Shown piece after piece: positions 43,586-52,240 of a stretch of DNA of 64,000 bases (the first letter of the stretch is position 1; every line of letters starts with the position of its first letter). The position numbers were made by a program, and so were the translations under genes. This DNA is from Lachnospiraceae bacterium (lineage in GTDB: Bacteria > Bacillota > Clostridia > Lachnospirales > Lachnospiraceae), in assembly GCA_902362715.1 (NCBI GenBank), contig CABIXN010000001.1, positions 663,029 to 727,028 on the forward strand, given 5' to 3'. The notes beneath the pieces are model-generated. The model was not told where the DNA came from, made no database searches, and worked only from the letters and a program-made list of their open reading frames with translations.

Positions 43586-46441
43586 CTAGCGAGGTACTTC
43601 TACCATTTTATATGCTTCCACAATATCAAGCTCCTGGAAGTCATTAAATCCTTCAAATACAAGACCACATTCATAACCGGCTTTTACTTCTTTTACATCA
43701 TCTTTGAATCGTTTTAAGGATGCAAGATTTCCCTCAAAGATCTGATTTCCTTCTCTGGAAATGCGGACTTTACATCCTCTCTCAAAGCTGCCATCCAGAA
43801 TATAGGAGCCTGCGATGGTGCCTACGCCGGAAGCTTTAAATAACTGACGGATTTCTGCATGGCCCAGAACTTTTTCTTCAAAGATCGGATCCAGCATTCC
43901 TTTCATGGCTGCTTCGATATCTTCAATGGCGTTGTAAATCACAGAATACAGACGCATATCAATGCCTTCCTGCTCTGCGATTGACTTTGCTGTCACATCC
44001 GGTTTTACGTTAAATCCGATAATAATCGCATCTGATGCAGATGCTAAAGTGACATCAGATTCGTTGATAGCACCTACTCCGCCGTGGATTACTTTTACAA
44101 CAACCTCTTCATTGGACAGCTTTGTAAGGCTTTGTTTTACAGCCTCCACAGAGCCCTGTACATCTGCTTTTACAATCAGATTCAGCTCTTTTAAGCTGCC
44201 TGCCTGAATTTTAGAAAACAGATCATCCAGAGACATCCGGTGTCTGGTCTCCTCCAGAAGACGTTCTTTATCCTGGGATACAAATGTTTCTGCAAAACTT
44301 CTTGCATCTTTTTCAGAATCACATGCCACAAATACCTCTCCGGCATTTGGAACGCTGTTTAATCCAAGAATCTCAACCGGGATGGAGGGGCCTGCTTCTT
44401 TTACTCTGCGTCCCTGATCATCCAGCATAGCACGCACCTTACCATAACAGCTGCCTGCCGCAACCGGCTGGCCTACTTTTAAAGTACCTTTCTGAACAAG
44501 AACAGTTGCTACTGCGCCCCGGCCCTTATCCAGCTGTGCCTCAATAACAAGACCTCTTGCATTTCTATTGGGATTTGCCTTTAATTCCAGAATTTCAGCT
44601 GTTAAAAGAACCATCTCCAGCAGCTGGTCAATACCGTCTCTTGTTTTTGCCGATACCGGAACAAAGATGGTGCTTCCGCCCCAATCCTCCGGAATCAGTT
44701 CATATTCAGATAATCCCTGTTTTACTTTTTCTATATTTGCGCCTGGTTTATCAATTTTATTGATAGCTACAATGATTTCAATTCCGGCAGCTTTTGCATG
44801 GTTAATAGCCTCTACTGTCTGCGGCATAACGCCATCGTCTGCCGCCACTACCAGGATTGCAATATCGGTAGAGCTTGCACCTCTCATACGCATAGCTGTA
44901 AATGCTTCATGTCCGGGAGTATCCAGGAATGTGATATTCTGATTATTTATAGTTACTACAGATGCACCAATATGCTGTGTAATCCCGCCGGCTTCACGGT
45001 CTGTTACCCGGGTGCTTCTGATGGCATCCAAAAGAGAGGTTTTACCATGGTCAACATGCCCCATAACGCAGACTACCGGAGCTCTTGACACCATAGTCTC
45101 TTCTGCTTCCTCTTCTTCTTTCAGCAGCTCTGCAATAACATCAACTTTTTCTTCCGGCTCTGCAATACAGTTAAATTCCAGTGCAATTTCTTCTGCTTTC
45201 TCATAATTAATTTCCTGATTTACAGTTAACATTTCTCCCTGTAAAAACAGTTTTTTCACAATTGCAGATGCCTGAATTTTCATTTTATCCGCCAGCTCGC
45301 GTACCGTCATAATTTCGGGAAGAATAATTGTCTTAACTTCTTCTTTCTTTTCTGCCGGCTGCTGTGGCTGCGCATTTCTCTTCTTGTGTCCTGTTTTCTT
45401 TTCCAGGTTTACATAGCGTTCCTGTTTCTTGCCGCCTGTTTTATCATAATTCTGTTTTTTGGTATTTTTCCGGTTTGTATCTCTGGAATCTTTTCCTCTG
45501 AATTCCTCAGCAGCTGGTTTTGCTGTATCCTTATTCATTCGGAAAATTTCCTGCTCTAACCGTTTTTTCGGTTCTCTTGAATAATTCTGACCGTCCTGAC
45601 GGCTGTTTCGATCACCTTGGCGGTTATTAAAGCCGCCCCGGTTATTCTGATAATTTCTTTGACCGTTTTTGTCGGTCCTTTCATTACGCGCATATCTCTC
45701 ACCATTCTCCTGACGTGGTCTTACCGGACGATCTGACTGATATCTTGGGCGGTCTCCCTGACTTCCTGCCGGACGGTCTGACTGATACCTTGGACGATCT
45801 GACTGGCGGTCTGACTGATACCTTGGGCGGTCTCCCTGAGGTCTTGCCGGACGGTCTGACTGGTATCTTGGGCGGTCTCCCTGGGCTCCTCCCTGACGGT
45901 CTGACTGATATCTCGGGCGGTCTCCCTGGGCTCTTGCCGGACGGTCTGACTGATATCTTGGGCGGTCCCCCTGGGCTCCTCCCTGGCGGTCTGACTGATA
46001 TCTCGGACGGTCCCCCTGGCTTCCTGCCGGACGGTCTGACTGATATCTTGGGCGGTCCCCCTGGGCTCCTCCCTGGCGGTCTGACTGATACCTTGGACGG
46101 TCACCCTGGCTTCTTGCCGGACGTGCGCCCTGTGGACGCTGGCCATTGCTGCCGGATCTTTTGTCCCCCATTTTGCTGTTTTGTGGATTATAAACAGCAG
46201 AAATACTGGATTTTTTCTTTGGTCTTTCCGCTGTTTTTCCATCGTCCGAAACTTTTTTCACCTCTGCAGAAGAAGTATCTGCTTTTTTTGTATATTTATT
46301 CCGAACCATCTGTACTGCGCCGTCATCTAATGTGCTCATATGGCTGGTTACCTCTATTTTCTGATTTCCAAGATACGTAATAATATCTTTTGTCTGAATA
46401 TTTAATTCCTTTGCAAGTTCATGTACTCTGATTTTTGCCAT
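43586..46441 (-). CDS. infB: Translation initiation factor IF-2
   Basis: A 951-residue GTPase that places fMet-tRNA on the 30S subunit. Residues 1-50 form the first IF2_N domain, followed by a long low-complexity basic linker, a second IF2_N part (about 375-425), then the G domain: [33 protein letters not shown]. Domains II-IV are complete. The linker holds a nine-unit 15-residue repeat at 113-243, unusually regular. The gene sits between ylxQ and rbfA. Confidence 0.97.
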   Translation of the reverse strand: MAKIRVHELAKELNIQTKDIITYLGNQKIEVTSHMSTLDDGAVQMVRNKYTKKADTSSAEVKKVSDDGKTAERPKKKSSISAVYNPQNSKMGDKRSGSNGQRPQGARPARSQGDRPRYQSDRQGGAQGDRPRYQSDRPAGSQGDRPRYQSDRQGGAQGDRPRYQSDRPARAQGDRPRYQSDRQGGAQGDRPRYQSDRPARPQGDRPRYQSDRQSDRPRYQSDRPAGSQGDRPRYQSDRPVRPRQENGERYARNERTDKNGQRNYQNNRGGFNNRQGDRNSRQDGQNYSREPKKRLEQEIFRMNKDTAKPAAEEFRGKDSRDTNRKNTKKQNYDKTGGKKQERYVNLEKKTGHKKRNAQPQQPAEKKEEVKTIILPEIMTVRELADKMKIQASAIVKKLFLQGEMLTVNQEINYEKAEEIALEFNCIAEPEEKVDVIAELLKEEEEAEETMVSRAPVVCVMGHVDHGKTSLLDAIRSTRVTDREAGGITQHIGASVVTINNQNITFLDTPGHEAFTAMRMRGASSTDIAILVVAADDGVMPQTVEAINHAKAAGIEIIVAINKIDKPGANIEKVKQGLSEYELIPEDWGGSTIFVPVSAKTRDGIDQLLEMVLLTAEILELKANPNRNARGLVIEAQLDKGRGAVATVLVQKGTLKVGQPVAAGSCYGKVRAMLDDQGRRVKEAGPSIPVEILGLNSVPNAGEVFVACDSEKDARSFAETFVSQDKERLLEETRHRMSLDDLFSKIQAGSLKELNLIVKADVQGSVEAVKQSLTKLSNEEVVVKVIHGGVGAINESDVTLASASDAIIIGFNVKPDVTAKSIAEQEGIDMRLYSVIYNAIEDIEAAMKGMLDPIFEEKVLGHAEIRQLFKASGVGTIAGSYILDGSFERGCKVRISREGNQIFEGNLASLKRFKDDVKEVKAGYECGLVFEGFNDFQELDIVEAYKMVEVPR
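45713..46105 (-). repeat. Coding tandem repeat in infB linker
   Basis: Encodes nine units of consensus [10 protein letters not shown] plus five variable residues. The variable part alternates QGGAQ with P-A-G/R-x-Q, so the true period is 30 residues (90 bp) for residues 113-202; one unit is shortened (203-213). The array is very rich in Arg and Gln and should be disordered and basic. Confidence 0.9.
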
Positions 46442-46454
46442 GCCTGTTCCTCCC

Positions 46455-46775
46455 TTATTTAGTTGTCATTATATTTCGAATCTGTTTTTCAAATGATTTT
46501 GCAAAACCTGTGTCCAGAACGGCCAGCATGGAACGGTATTCTTTTCCGATACAATGTCCCAATTCCTCTTTGGTACCAAACAAATACAAAGGTACTTTAT
46601 AATAATTCGTCATATTTGTCATTTTTTTCTTGGTATTGTCAGAAGCGTCCTCCGCTACAATTACCATAGCAGCCATATAACTTTTTACGGCTTTTTCCGC
46701 AGCAAATTCACCACTGGCAATCTTTCCTGCCTTCTGCGCCAGGCCAAGATTAGAAAACAACCTATTTTTCAACAA
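46455..46775 (-). CDS. L7Ae-family RNA-binding protein (YlxQ)
   Basis: A 106-residue protein of the L7Ae/L30e/YlxQ group, which bind kink-turn [26 protein letters not shown] and [14 protein letters not shown] are the usual first half. The start is a TTG (46775 or the next codon, 46772) with AAAGGAG upstream, overlapping ylxR by 14 bp. It lies between ylxR and infB as in most Firmicutes. Confidence 0.9.
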   Translation of the reverse strand: MLKNRLFSNLGLAQKAGKIASGEFAAEKAVKSYMAAMVIVAEDASDNTKKKMTNMTNYYKVPLYLFGTKEELGHCIGKEYRSMLAVLDTGFAKSFEKQIRNIMTTK

Positions 46776-47034
46776 ATATTTTCATCTCCTTTGACAGATT
46801 TTCCATCATCTCTTTGGGGATGCCCATTTTCAGTGATCTTTCCAGTCCCCGATTGGCAAAAGCCTTTTTTAGGCACTCCACATTTTTACAGATATAAGCT
46901 CCGCGGCCGTTTTTTTTGCCGGTAGCATCTAAAAAAACTTCATTCTCTGGGGTTTTAATCACCCGCATCATTTCTTTTTTTGTTTTCATCTCACCGCATC
47001 CCACACAGAGACGCAGCGGAATCTTTTTATTCAT
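46762..47034 (-). CDS. YlxR family RNA-binding protein
   Basis: A 90-residue protein of the YlxR/DUF448 family: LRLCVGCGEMKTKKEMMRV near the start and GRGAYICKNVECLKKA later. The start at 47034 overlaps the nusA stop (ATGAATAA); a longer in-frame version lies inside nusA. YlxR proteins have been tied to RNase P RNA or gene control in Bacillus, so the role is only partly known. Confidence 0.92.
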   Translation of the reverse strand: MNKKIPLRLCVGCGEMKTKKEMMRVIKTPENEVFLDATGKKNGRGAYICKNVECLKKAFANRGLERSLKMGIPKEMMENLSKEMKIFVEK

Positions 47035-48307
47035 GGTCCTCTTCCCCTTCTTCCTGAAGGTCCGGTTCTTCTGAATATTCAAACTCCTCTGTCTCTAGAG
47101 CAGTTCCATGATCTTCGTAATCCCCGGCGTCCTGTGCTTCATACACAGCATCTTCTGGAAACTCATCGTATTCGTTCTCGTCTGAATACTCAGCATCTTC
47201 CAAATAATCATCTTCGTACTCTGTCTCATAATCCATGAAATCACCTGCTTCTCTGGCCTGTGATTCACTCTTGATATCAATTTTAAAACCGGTTAATCTT
47301 GCCGCAAGCCGGGCATTCTGTCCCTCTTTTCCAATGGCAAGAGACAGCTGATAATCCGGAACAACAACTTTTGCTGATTTTTCTTCTCCATCTGCAATAA
47401 CCGAAATCACCTTTGCCGGGCTTAACGCATTCTCAATGAGCATTGCCGGGTTTTCATTCCAGTTGATAATATCAATTTTTTCACCCTTTAGCTCTTCCAC
47501 AATGGCGTTGACACGAGCGCCGTTCATACCAACACAGGCTCCTACAGGATCTACATCCGGATCATTGGACCAGACTGCAATTTTTGTTCTGCTTCCAGCC
47601 TCTCTTGCAATTGACTTAATTTCCACGATTCCTTCTCTTACTTCTGTGACTTCAGATTCAAACAGACGTTTTACAAGCTCTGGATGTGTTCTAGACACAA
47701 GAATCTTTGGACCTTTTGATGTGGACTTTACTTCCAGGATATAAACTTTTACGCGCTCCGTTGGTTTGAATGTTTCGCCTTTGATCATTTCATTCTCATT
47801 CAGCATCGCATCCACTTTTCCAAGATTGATACTCACATTTTTGCCGCTGTATCTTTGAACAATTCCTGTTACAACGTCTTTTTCTTTTCCGGTATACTGA
47901 TCGAAAAGTACTTTTCTTTCTTCTTCCCGGATTTTCTGCAGAATTACATTTTTAGCATTCTGAGTGGCAATACGTCCAAATTCTTTTGATTTTACTTCAA
48001 TATTGAGAACATCTCCCGCTTCTAAAGAGGAATCTTTCATTTTAGCTTCTGCCAGACTGATTTCCAGAACTGGGTCCGTCACTTCCTCTACTACTTTTTT
48101 TTCTGAATAGACATGATATTCACAGGTTACCGGATCTATGGTAACTTTAATATTATCTGATTTTCCAAAATGATTTTTACAGGCAGTAATCAATGAATTT
48201 TCGATTGCTTCCAATAATGTATCTTTACTGATATTCTTTTCTTTTTCTAAAATCGTTAACGCTTCTAATAATTCGTTCGCATCGCTGTTTTTGGTTGATC
48301 TAGCCAT
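47027..48307 (-). CDS. nusA: Transcription termination/antitermination protein NusA
   Basis: A 426-residue RNA polymerase-binding factor affecting pausing and termination. An N-terminal RNAP-binding domain, S1 domain ([20 protein letters not shown]), then two KH domains ([25 protein letters not shown] type, and [18 protein letters not shown]) are clear. The last 75 residues are strongly acidic with few Lys or Arg and many Tyr, unlike the shorter B. subtilis protein. ATG at 48307 is used; an in-frame GTG nine codons upstream covers the ribosome binding site. Confidence 0.96.
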   Translation of the reverse strand: MARSTKNSDANELLEALTILEKEKNISKDTLLEAIENSLITACKNHFGKSDNIKVTIDPVTCEYHVYSEKKVVEEVTDPVLEISLAEAKMKDSSLEAGDVLNIEVKSKEFGRIATQNAKNVILQKIREEERKVLFDQYTGKEKDVVTGIVQRYSGKNVSINLGKVDAMLNENEMIKGETFKPTERVKVYILEVKSTSKGPKILVSRTHPELVKRLFESEVTEVREGIVEIKSIAREAGSRTKIAVWSNDPDVDPVGACVGMNGARVNAIVEELKGEKIDIINWNENPAMLIENALSPAKVISVIADGEEKSAKVVVPDYQLSLAIGKEGQNARLAARLTGFKIDIKSESQAREAGDFMDYETEYEDDYLEDAEYSDENEYDEFPEDAVYEAQDAGDYEDHGTALETEEFEYSEEPDLQEEGEEDHE

Positions 48308-48338
48308 TTTTTCCTTTTTCCTCCTGTTATTCACTTAA

Positions 48339-48806
48339 CTAAAAATCAAAAGCAAGTCGAATTAATGCAATGTCACTTTTCTGAAATAGCTGCTCTTCTC
48401 CGTCCTGGTTCTCAATGGTCACTGTTTTATCATCATAAGCTTTTAAAATACCATAAAACTCCTTTTGCTTATTAAAAGCCCGGTACGTTCTGATTTCCAG
48501 CTCCTTCCCCATACTGCGGATGTAATCTTTTTCTTTTTTCAAAGGACGCCCAAGCCCCGGAGAGCTTACCTCAAAAATATAGGAATCTTCGATATATTCC
48601 TGTTCATCCAGCAATTCATTGGCTTCTCTGCTGACAAGTTCACAGTCATCAACGGTAATTCCGCCTTCTTTATCTATATATGCCCGCAGATACCAGGTTC
48701 CGCCTTCTTTTACATATTCCACATCCACAAGTTCAAACTGATATTTATCTGTAATTGGCAGAATCAGTTCTTCTGTTTTCGCTTCATATAGTTCTCTTTT
48801 CGACAT
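48339..48806 (-). CDS. rimP: Ribosome maturation factor RimP
   Basis: A 155-residue factor for 30S maturation. ELVDVEYVKEGGTWYLRAYIDKEGG, with DCELVSREANELLD and FEVSSPGLGRPLKKEKDY, mark the family (key motif SSPGLGRPL). ATG at 48806 has AAGGTG six bases before; a GTG three codons upstream would cover it. First gene of the rimP-nusA-ylxR-ylxQ-infB-rbfA-nrnA-truB-ribF operon. Confidence 0.96.
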   Translation of the reverse strand: MSKRELYEAKTEELILPITDKYQFELVDVEYVKEGGTWYLRAYIDKEGGITVDDCELVSREANELLDEQEYIEDSYIFEVSSPGLGRPLKKEKDYIRSMGKELEIRTYRAFNKQKEFYGILKAYDDKTVTIENQDGEEQLFQKSDIALIRLAFDF

Positions 48807-49107
48807 TTCTGTCACCTTCTTTCTCTATCAAACAAATAAAAGGAGCGCTGCGCGCTCTGCTAAATATATCTTATTATACAGGAAATTCTGGCAGCAGGAT
48901 TCTTTACCTGTGACAAAGCCCCTGACGTATCGCACCTGTCAGCCGCTTTGCGTTCCCTCCGGGAGAACTTCATTCATAATACAGTAAATCCCAAAATATT
49001 TCCCATATCACAAATGAAGAGTGGGCTTTCACCCACTCTCCTTTTTAATAATCTTATATTCTTGTTTACCATCATAACACTTTGTGTACAGTAATTCAAG
49101 GGGAATC
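48807..49107. other. Intergenic region upstream of rimP
   Basis: No gene is seen. It holds a hairpin GAGCGC-TGC-GCGCTC near 48844, a perfect TATAAT on the minus strand (48873-48878) that may be the rimP -10 though no good -35 is in place, and a hairpin AGAGTGGG/CCCACTCT at 49018-49039 with TTTTT on the plus strand, which could end the ATPase transcript only weakly in its own direction. Confidence 0.5.
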
Positions 49108-50814
49108 TTAAAAAGAATCGCTGTAGGACAGGATTTTTTTCCGTTCCATCTTAATCATACACTTTTTTTTATAAAAAGCGATGCCATACCGGATCCAGGC
49201 AGTATATCCTTCATCAGGCAGCCAGGCATCATACTGCTTTTCTTCAATCTGGTTAAGAGCTTCCTGTGCTCTCTTTTCCATGTCAGCAAAAGTCCTGGCA
49301 ATTTTTAATTCAATGACAACCGGAGGAATGGTCTCATCCAGATGATAAATACAAATATCGTAACGTCCTGTTCCACCTTCTCGATTTGATTTAACCAAAT
49401 AATCCTTAAGATTTGCCAAAATACCGACGAGAAAGCCATGGTAGAAGGCTTCTTTATTATCCATATAACTGATGGTCCCACGCAGCTCCTGAGTCAGCAG
49501 CTGCTGAAAAACAGCCACATCCCCTTTCAGCATAGCCGCATACATGGCAGACAGATCTTTGATCTTTACTTCATCCCTAAACCAGTTCGTCACAGTGTTG
49601 TCATAAATATAAAGTACTTCTTTATTTGGAATGGCCATAGTAATATAACGATTGACACCATCCATCCGGACAGATACGCCTTTTAGATATCCTGTAAAAT
49701 AAAGAAAATTCCAAAGGTTTTCTTCCGAAGTATGGATATCTTCATAGGTGATATCATCATGAATACGTTTCTCAATAGTTTCACCATTCATCAGCTTTTC
49801 AATTTGTTCACGTACCTCACTGCTTGCATGATAGACTAAATCTTTGACTATACTGTTGGAGCTGGTATTGCTCCAAGCGGCAGTTGGAAATGAATTTGGG
49901 TTAATCAACAATCTTTTTATATAATTGATGACACTCCATGGATTATAAACTTCTGTCTGTCCAAACAGATAACCATCATACCAGTCTTTCATGGTGGGCA
50001 TACTTGCTTCACAGTGATAAAACGACAGCATCTCAGTTACTTCTTTTTGAACGAATCCAAAATATTCATCATAATCTTCATTTAAAATAGAAATAACATC
50101 CAGATTATTCAATCCGGTAAAAACAGATTCTTTGCTAATTCTCAAACAGCCTGTTACAACCGAAAAAGCCAGATAAGGATTTGTTTTCAGTGCTGACTCA
50201 AACAGCGAACGGATAAAGCAAATCATCTCATCATAAAAACCGTTATAATAAGCATTCTCAAGGGGAACATCGTATTCATCAATGAGAATAACCGCTGGCT
50301 TTTCGTAATAAGTGTAAAGACATTTGGATAAAAAAGCCAGCGACGTCAGGTAATCACCGGGCCCTCCCTGCTGATTACGAATCCGGTTGAATTTATCTTT
50401 ATCCGCATATTCAAGGGCAGATATAATCATTTTATGACGATCATATTCATTGGCAATTGCTTCACACAGACAGGTATATGCATATTCATAGGTTCCCTGT
50501 TTTGCAGATTTAAGCGTCAGCATAATAACCGGATACTGTCCCATCTCCTGTGTATATTGCCTGCCAGCCTGCATAATTTTCAGACCATCAAACAGACTGC
50601 GGTTATCTTCTTTATTTTCCGTCCGTTCAAAATAATACCGGAGCATACTCAGATTAAGCGTCTTGCCAAAACGTCGTGGTCTGGTAAAAAGATTAACTTT
50701 TGCTTTCTGATCTAAAAGTTCTTTGATAAACCATGATTTATCCACATAATAATATTTACCTGTAATAATTTCTTTAAAATCATCAAAACCGATTGGCAAT
50801 GGTGTATTCAACAT
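49108..50814 (-). CDS. AAA-ATPase-like protein with PD-(D/E)XK nuclease domain
   Basis: A 568-residue protein of the AAA-ATPase_like (PF09820)/DUF1703 group, abundant and often multi-copy in gut Firmicutes and Bacteroidetes. The N-terminus has PLPIGFDDFKEII, YYVDKSWFI and the P-loop-like TRPRRFGKTLNLSML; Walker B is VILIDEYDVPL. The C-terminus has VVIELKIARTFADME, the ExK core of a PD-(D/E)XK nuclease fold. Function is unknown. ATG at 50814 follows AAGGGAG. It stands alone, behind two family A repeats. Confidence 0.9.
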   Translation of the reverse strand: MLNTPLPIGFDDFKEIITGKYYYVDKSWFIKELLDQKAKVNLFTRPRRFGKTLNLSMLRYYFERTENKEDNRSLFDGLKIMQAGRQYTQEMGQYPVIMLTLKSAKQGTYEYAYTCLCEAIANEYDRHKMIISALEYADKDKFNRIRNQQGGPGDYLTSLAFLSKCLYTYYEKPAVILIDEYDVPLENAYYNGFYDEMICFIRSLFESALKTNPYLAFSVVTGCLRISKESVFTGLNNLDVISILNEDYDEYFGFVQKEVTEMLSFYHCEASMPTMKDWYDGYLFGQTEVYNPWSVINYIKRLLINPNSFPTAAWSNTSSNSIVKDLVYHASSEVREQIEKLMNGETIEKRIHDDITYEDIHTSEENLWNFLYFTGYLKGVSVRMDGVNRYITMAIPNKEVLYIYDNTVTNWFRDEVKIKDLSAMYAAMLKGDVAVFQQLLTQELRGTISYMDNKEAFYHGFLVGILANLKDYLVKSNREGGTGRYDICIYHLDETIPPVVIELKIARTFADMEKRAQEALNQIEEKQYDAWLPDEGYTAWIRYGIAFYKKKCMIKMERKKILSYSDSF

Positions 50815-50888
50815 GATCTCCCTTCTGTTACAGAATTCCAGTATAAATTGAGTATACCACAAAAATGGGGCAATGAACCATTCTTATG

Positions 50889-51030
50889 AAAAAGAATCCT
50901 GCGGCGGCGGGTTGCGCAAGCAACATGACTCCATTCCGCCGCAGTGCGATCATCAGCGGAGCGTTTTTTTTGCTCTATAGGAATCGATACTTATCAGCTT
51001 TATCACAACACGGTATTTCCTATTAAAGTG
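50889..51030 (+). repeat. Intergenic palindromic repeat, family A copy 3
   Basis: First of two copies in direct tandem. It has the GC-rich hairpin with tip GTTGC-GCAA-GCAAC, where copy 1 has GTCGC-TCTT-GCGAC, a compensated stem change (TCGC/GCGA to TTGC/GCAA). Eight T follow, then the core from 50971 with loop TCGATACTTATCAGC. The right arm is altered (TTCCTATTAAAG), so the core stem is partly broken. It begins about 75 bp upstream of the ATPase gene start. Confidence 0.85.
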
Positions 51031-51160
51031 AAAAAGAATCCTGCCACGACAGGATTCTCCGCTCCGCCGCAGTGCGATCCACAGCGGAGCGTTTTTTTGC
51101 TCTATAGGAATCGATACTTATCAGCTTTATCACAACACGGTATTTCCTATAGAGTGAAAA
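51031..51160 (+). repeat. Intergenic palindromic repeat, family A copy 4
   Basis: Abuts copy 3 head to tail. It keeps the first hairpin (AATCCTGCC..CAGGATT with one change) but has lost the left arm and tip of the GC-rich hairpin, keeping CCGCCGCAG and GCGGAGC plus seven T. Its core (51098-51154) is intact and otherwise matches copy 3. Next comes the tRNA-Glu terminator. Confidence 0.85.
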
Positions 51161-51162
51161 AT

Positions 51163-51218
51163 AGAATGAGGATGCCGCTCAATCATCTGATTTGATGACT
51201 TTGCAGCATCCTCATTCT
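51163..51218 (-). terminator. Terminator of tRNA-Glu
   Basis: Perfect 13-base arms AGAATGAGGATGC (51163-51175) and complement (51206-51218), followed on the minus strand by ATTTTTC. Confidence 0.75.
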
Positions 51219-51245
51219 TCGGGTTGGGCTGTTAAAAACAGTCAG

Positions 51246-51317
51246 CAGTTCGTACGGGAATCGAACCCGTGATTCCGCCGTGAGAGGGCGGCGTCTTAAC
51301 CTCTTGACCAACGAACC
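51246..51317 (-). tRNA. tRNA-Glu (anticodon CTC)
   Basis: A full cloverleaf reads on the minus strand. Acceptor GGTTCGT pairs with ACGAACT (a G-T first pair), the D arm is TGGTCAAGAGGTTAAGA, the anticodon stem CCGCC/GGCGG encloses CTCTCAC with anticodon CTC for the GAG codon, and the T arm is ACGGGTTCGATTCCCGT. CCA is not encoded. Length 72 bases. It has its own promoter and terminator. Confidence 0.95.
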
Positions 51318-51329
51318 TCAACGAAAATT

Positions 51330-51358
51330 AGTATATTATATTGTTTCTAAAAAAGCAA
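51330..51358 (-). promoter_or_regulatory. Promoter of tRNA-Glu
   Basis: On the minus strand TTGCTT (51353-51358) and TATACT (51330-51335) are 17 bp apart, putting the start a few bases before the tRNA. Confidence 0.65.
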
Positions 51359-51401
51359 GTACTTTTTACAATTTTTTCAAAAAACTGAAAAAAACATAAA
51401 A

Positions 51402-51557
51402 TGGCTTTCGCCATCCCCATCTCGAAAATCGTAGATTTTCTCAACTGGCTTTCGCCATCCCCATCTCGAAAATCGTAGATTTTCTCCTTTGGCTTTCTCC
51501 ATGCCCATCTCGAAAATCGTAGATTTTCTCGATGCACGGCTGGCGCCGTATATAAAA
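51402..51557 (-). repeat. Structured repeat array, family B locus 2
   Basis: Lies in the 318-bp gap between tRNA-Glu and rplT. Three tandem 44-bp units start at 51402, 51446 and 51490. Read on the minus strand, each has GAAAATC-TAC-GATTTTC followed by TGGC-GAAA-GCCA (the third has TGGAGAAAGCCA). They are preceded by ATACGGC-GCCA-GCCGT near 51540, the same hairpin that opens locus 1. The order hairpin, AAAATC/GATTTT stem, GGGCATGG, GNAA-loop stem is shared with 18911-19000. Confidence 0.85.
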
Positions 51558-51619
51558 AAAGAATCCTCTGCTCTTTTCGAAATATGAATATTTCTCTCAG
51601 AGCAGAGGATTCTTTTTTT
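51554..51619 (-). terminator. Terminator of infC-rpmI-rplT
   Basis: Perfect 21-base arms at 51554-51574 and 51599-51619 (AGAGCAGAGGATTC core, A- and T-tracts outside) with an inner GAAATA/TATTTC stem. It lies 17 bp after the rplT stop. Confidence 0.85.
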
Positions 51620-51635
51620 ATGCATGGCTTGTAGC

Positions 51636-51992
51636 TTAAGCAAGTTTTGCTTTGGCTACTTCTACTAAGGATGTAAAGCCTGCTGCGTCGTTGACTGCCA
51701 TTTCTGCCAGCATTTTTCTGTTGATTTCTACTTCTGCCAGTTTTAAACCATACATAAATTTGCTGTATGATAAACCGTTCATTCTTGCTGCAGCGTTAAT
51801 ACGCGCAATCCATAACTGTCTGAACTGTCTTTTTCTCTGTTTTCTTCCTGCATAAGAACTTGTTAAGGCTCTCATGACAGACTGTTTTGCTACACGATAC
51901 TGTTTGGATCTTGCTCCTCTGTAGCCTTTTGCTAATTTTAATACTCTATTATGTTTTTTTCTAGCGTTTAAGCCGCCTTTAATTCTTGCCAT
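51636..51992 (-). CDS. rplT: 50S ribosomal protein L20
   Basis: A 118-residue 23S rRNA-binding protein needed for early 50S assembly. [26 protein letters not shown] in type (start MARIKGG, then [14 protein letters not shown]) and [20 protein letters not shown] are diagnostic. Last gene of infC-rpmI-rplT. In B. subtilis L20 represses this operon through the infC leader; such a leader is seen here. Confidence 0.98.
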   Translation of the reverse strand: MARIKGGLNARKKHNRVLKLAKGYRGARSKQYRVAKQSVMRALTSSYAGRKQRKRQFRQLWIARINAAARMNGLSYSKFMYGLKLAEVEINRKMLAEMAVNDAAGFTSLVEVAKAKLA

Positions 51993-52015
51993 GATTTCTA
52001 TCCTCCTTAACTATC

Positions 52016-52213
52016 TTACAGATATGGTAAAATTTTCTTCATGTTCTTAACATTAGAAGCATCTGTCATTGCAGCTTTTCTAAGATTTCTTTTTCTCTTA
52101 GTTGTTTTCTTAGTTAAGATATGACTTTTATAAGCTTTATTTCTTTTTAATTTACCTGTTCCTGTTTTTTTGAAACGTTTTGCAGCTGCTCTGCTTGTTT
52201 TCATTTTTGGCAT
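52016..52213 (-). CDS. rpmI: 50S ribosomal protein L35
   Basis: A 65-residue basic protein: [21 protein letters not shown] and [17 protein letters not shown]. It lies between infC (27 bp) and rplT (23 bp), the standard order; an AGGAGG site precedes the ATG. Confidence 0.98.
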   Translation of the reverse strand: MPKMKTSRAAAKRFKKTGTGKLKRNKAYKSHILTKKTTKRKRNLRKAAMTDASNVKNMKKILPYL

Positions 52214-52240
52214 TGTTGTTTCCTCCTTAATAAATAGTCT

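Noticed and set aside
45715..46380. Long open frame on the plus strand, and another minus-strand frame, over infB
   Set aside because: Both follow from the repeated, stop-poor DNA of the IF-2 linker; infB is the well-supported gene.
51402..51557. Possible CRISPR array
   Set aside because: The units are directly contiguous with no unique spacers, and no cas genes are in the window.
51328..51643. Small minus-strand open frames rich in KIYDFRDGDGES or ENLRFSRW
   Set aside because: They are translations of the 44-bp family B repeats in different frames, with no ribosome binding site or known domain.
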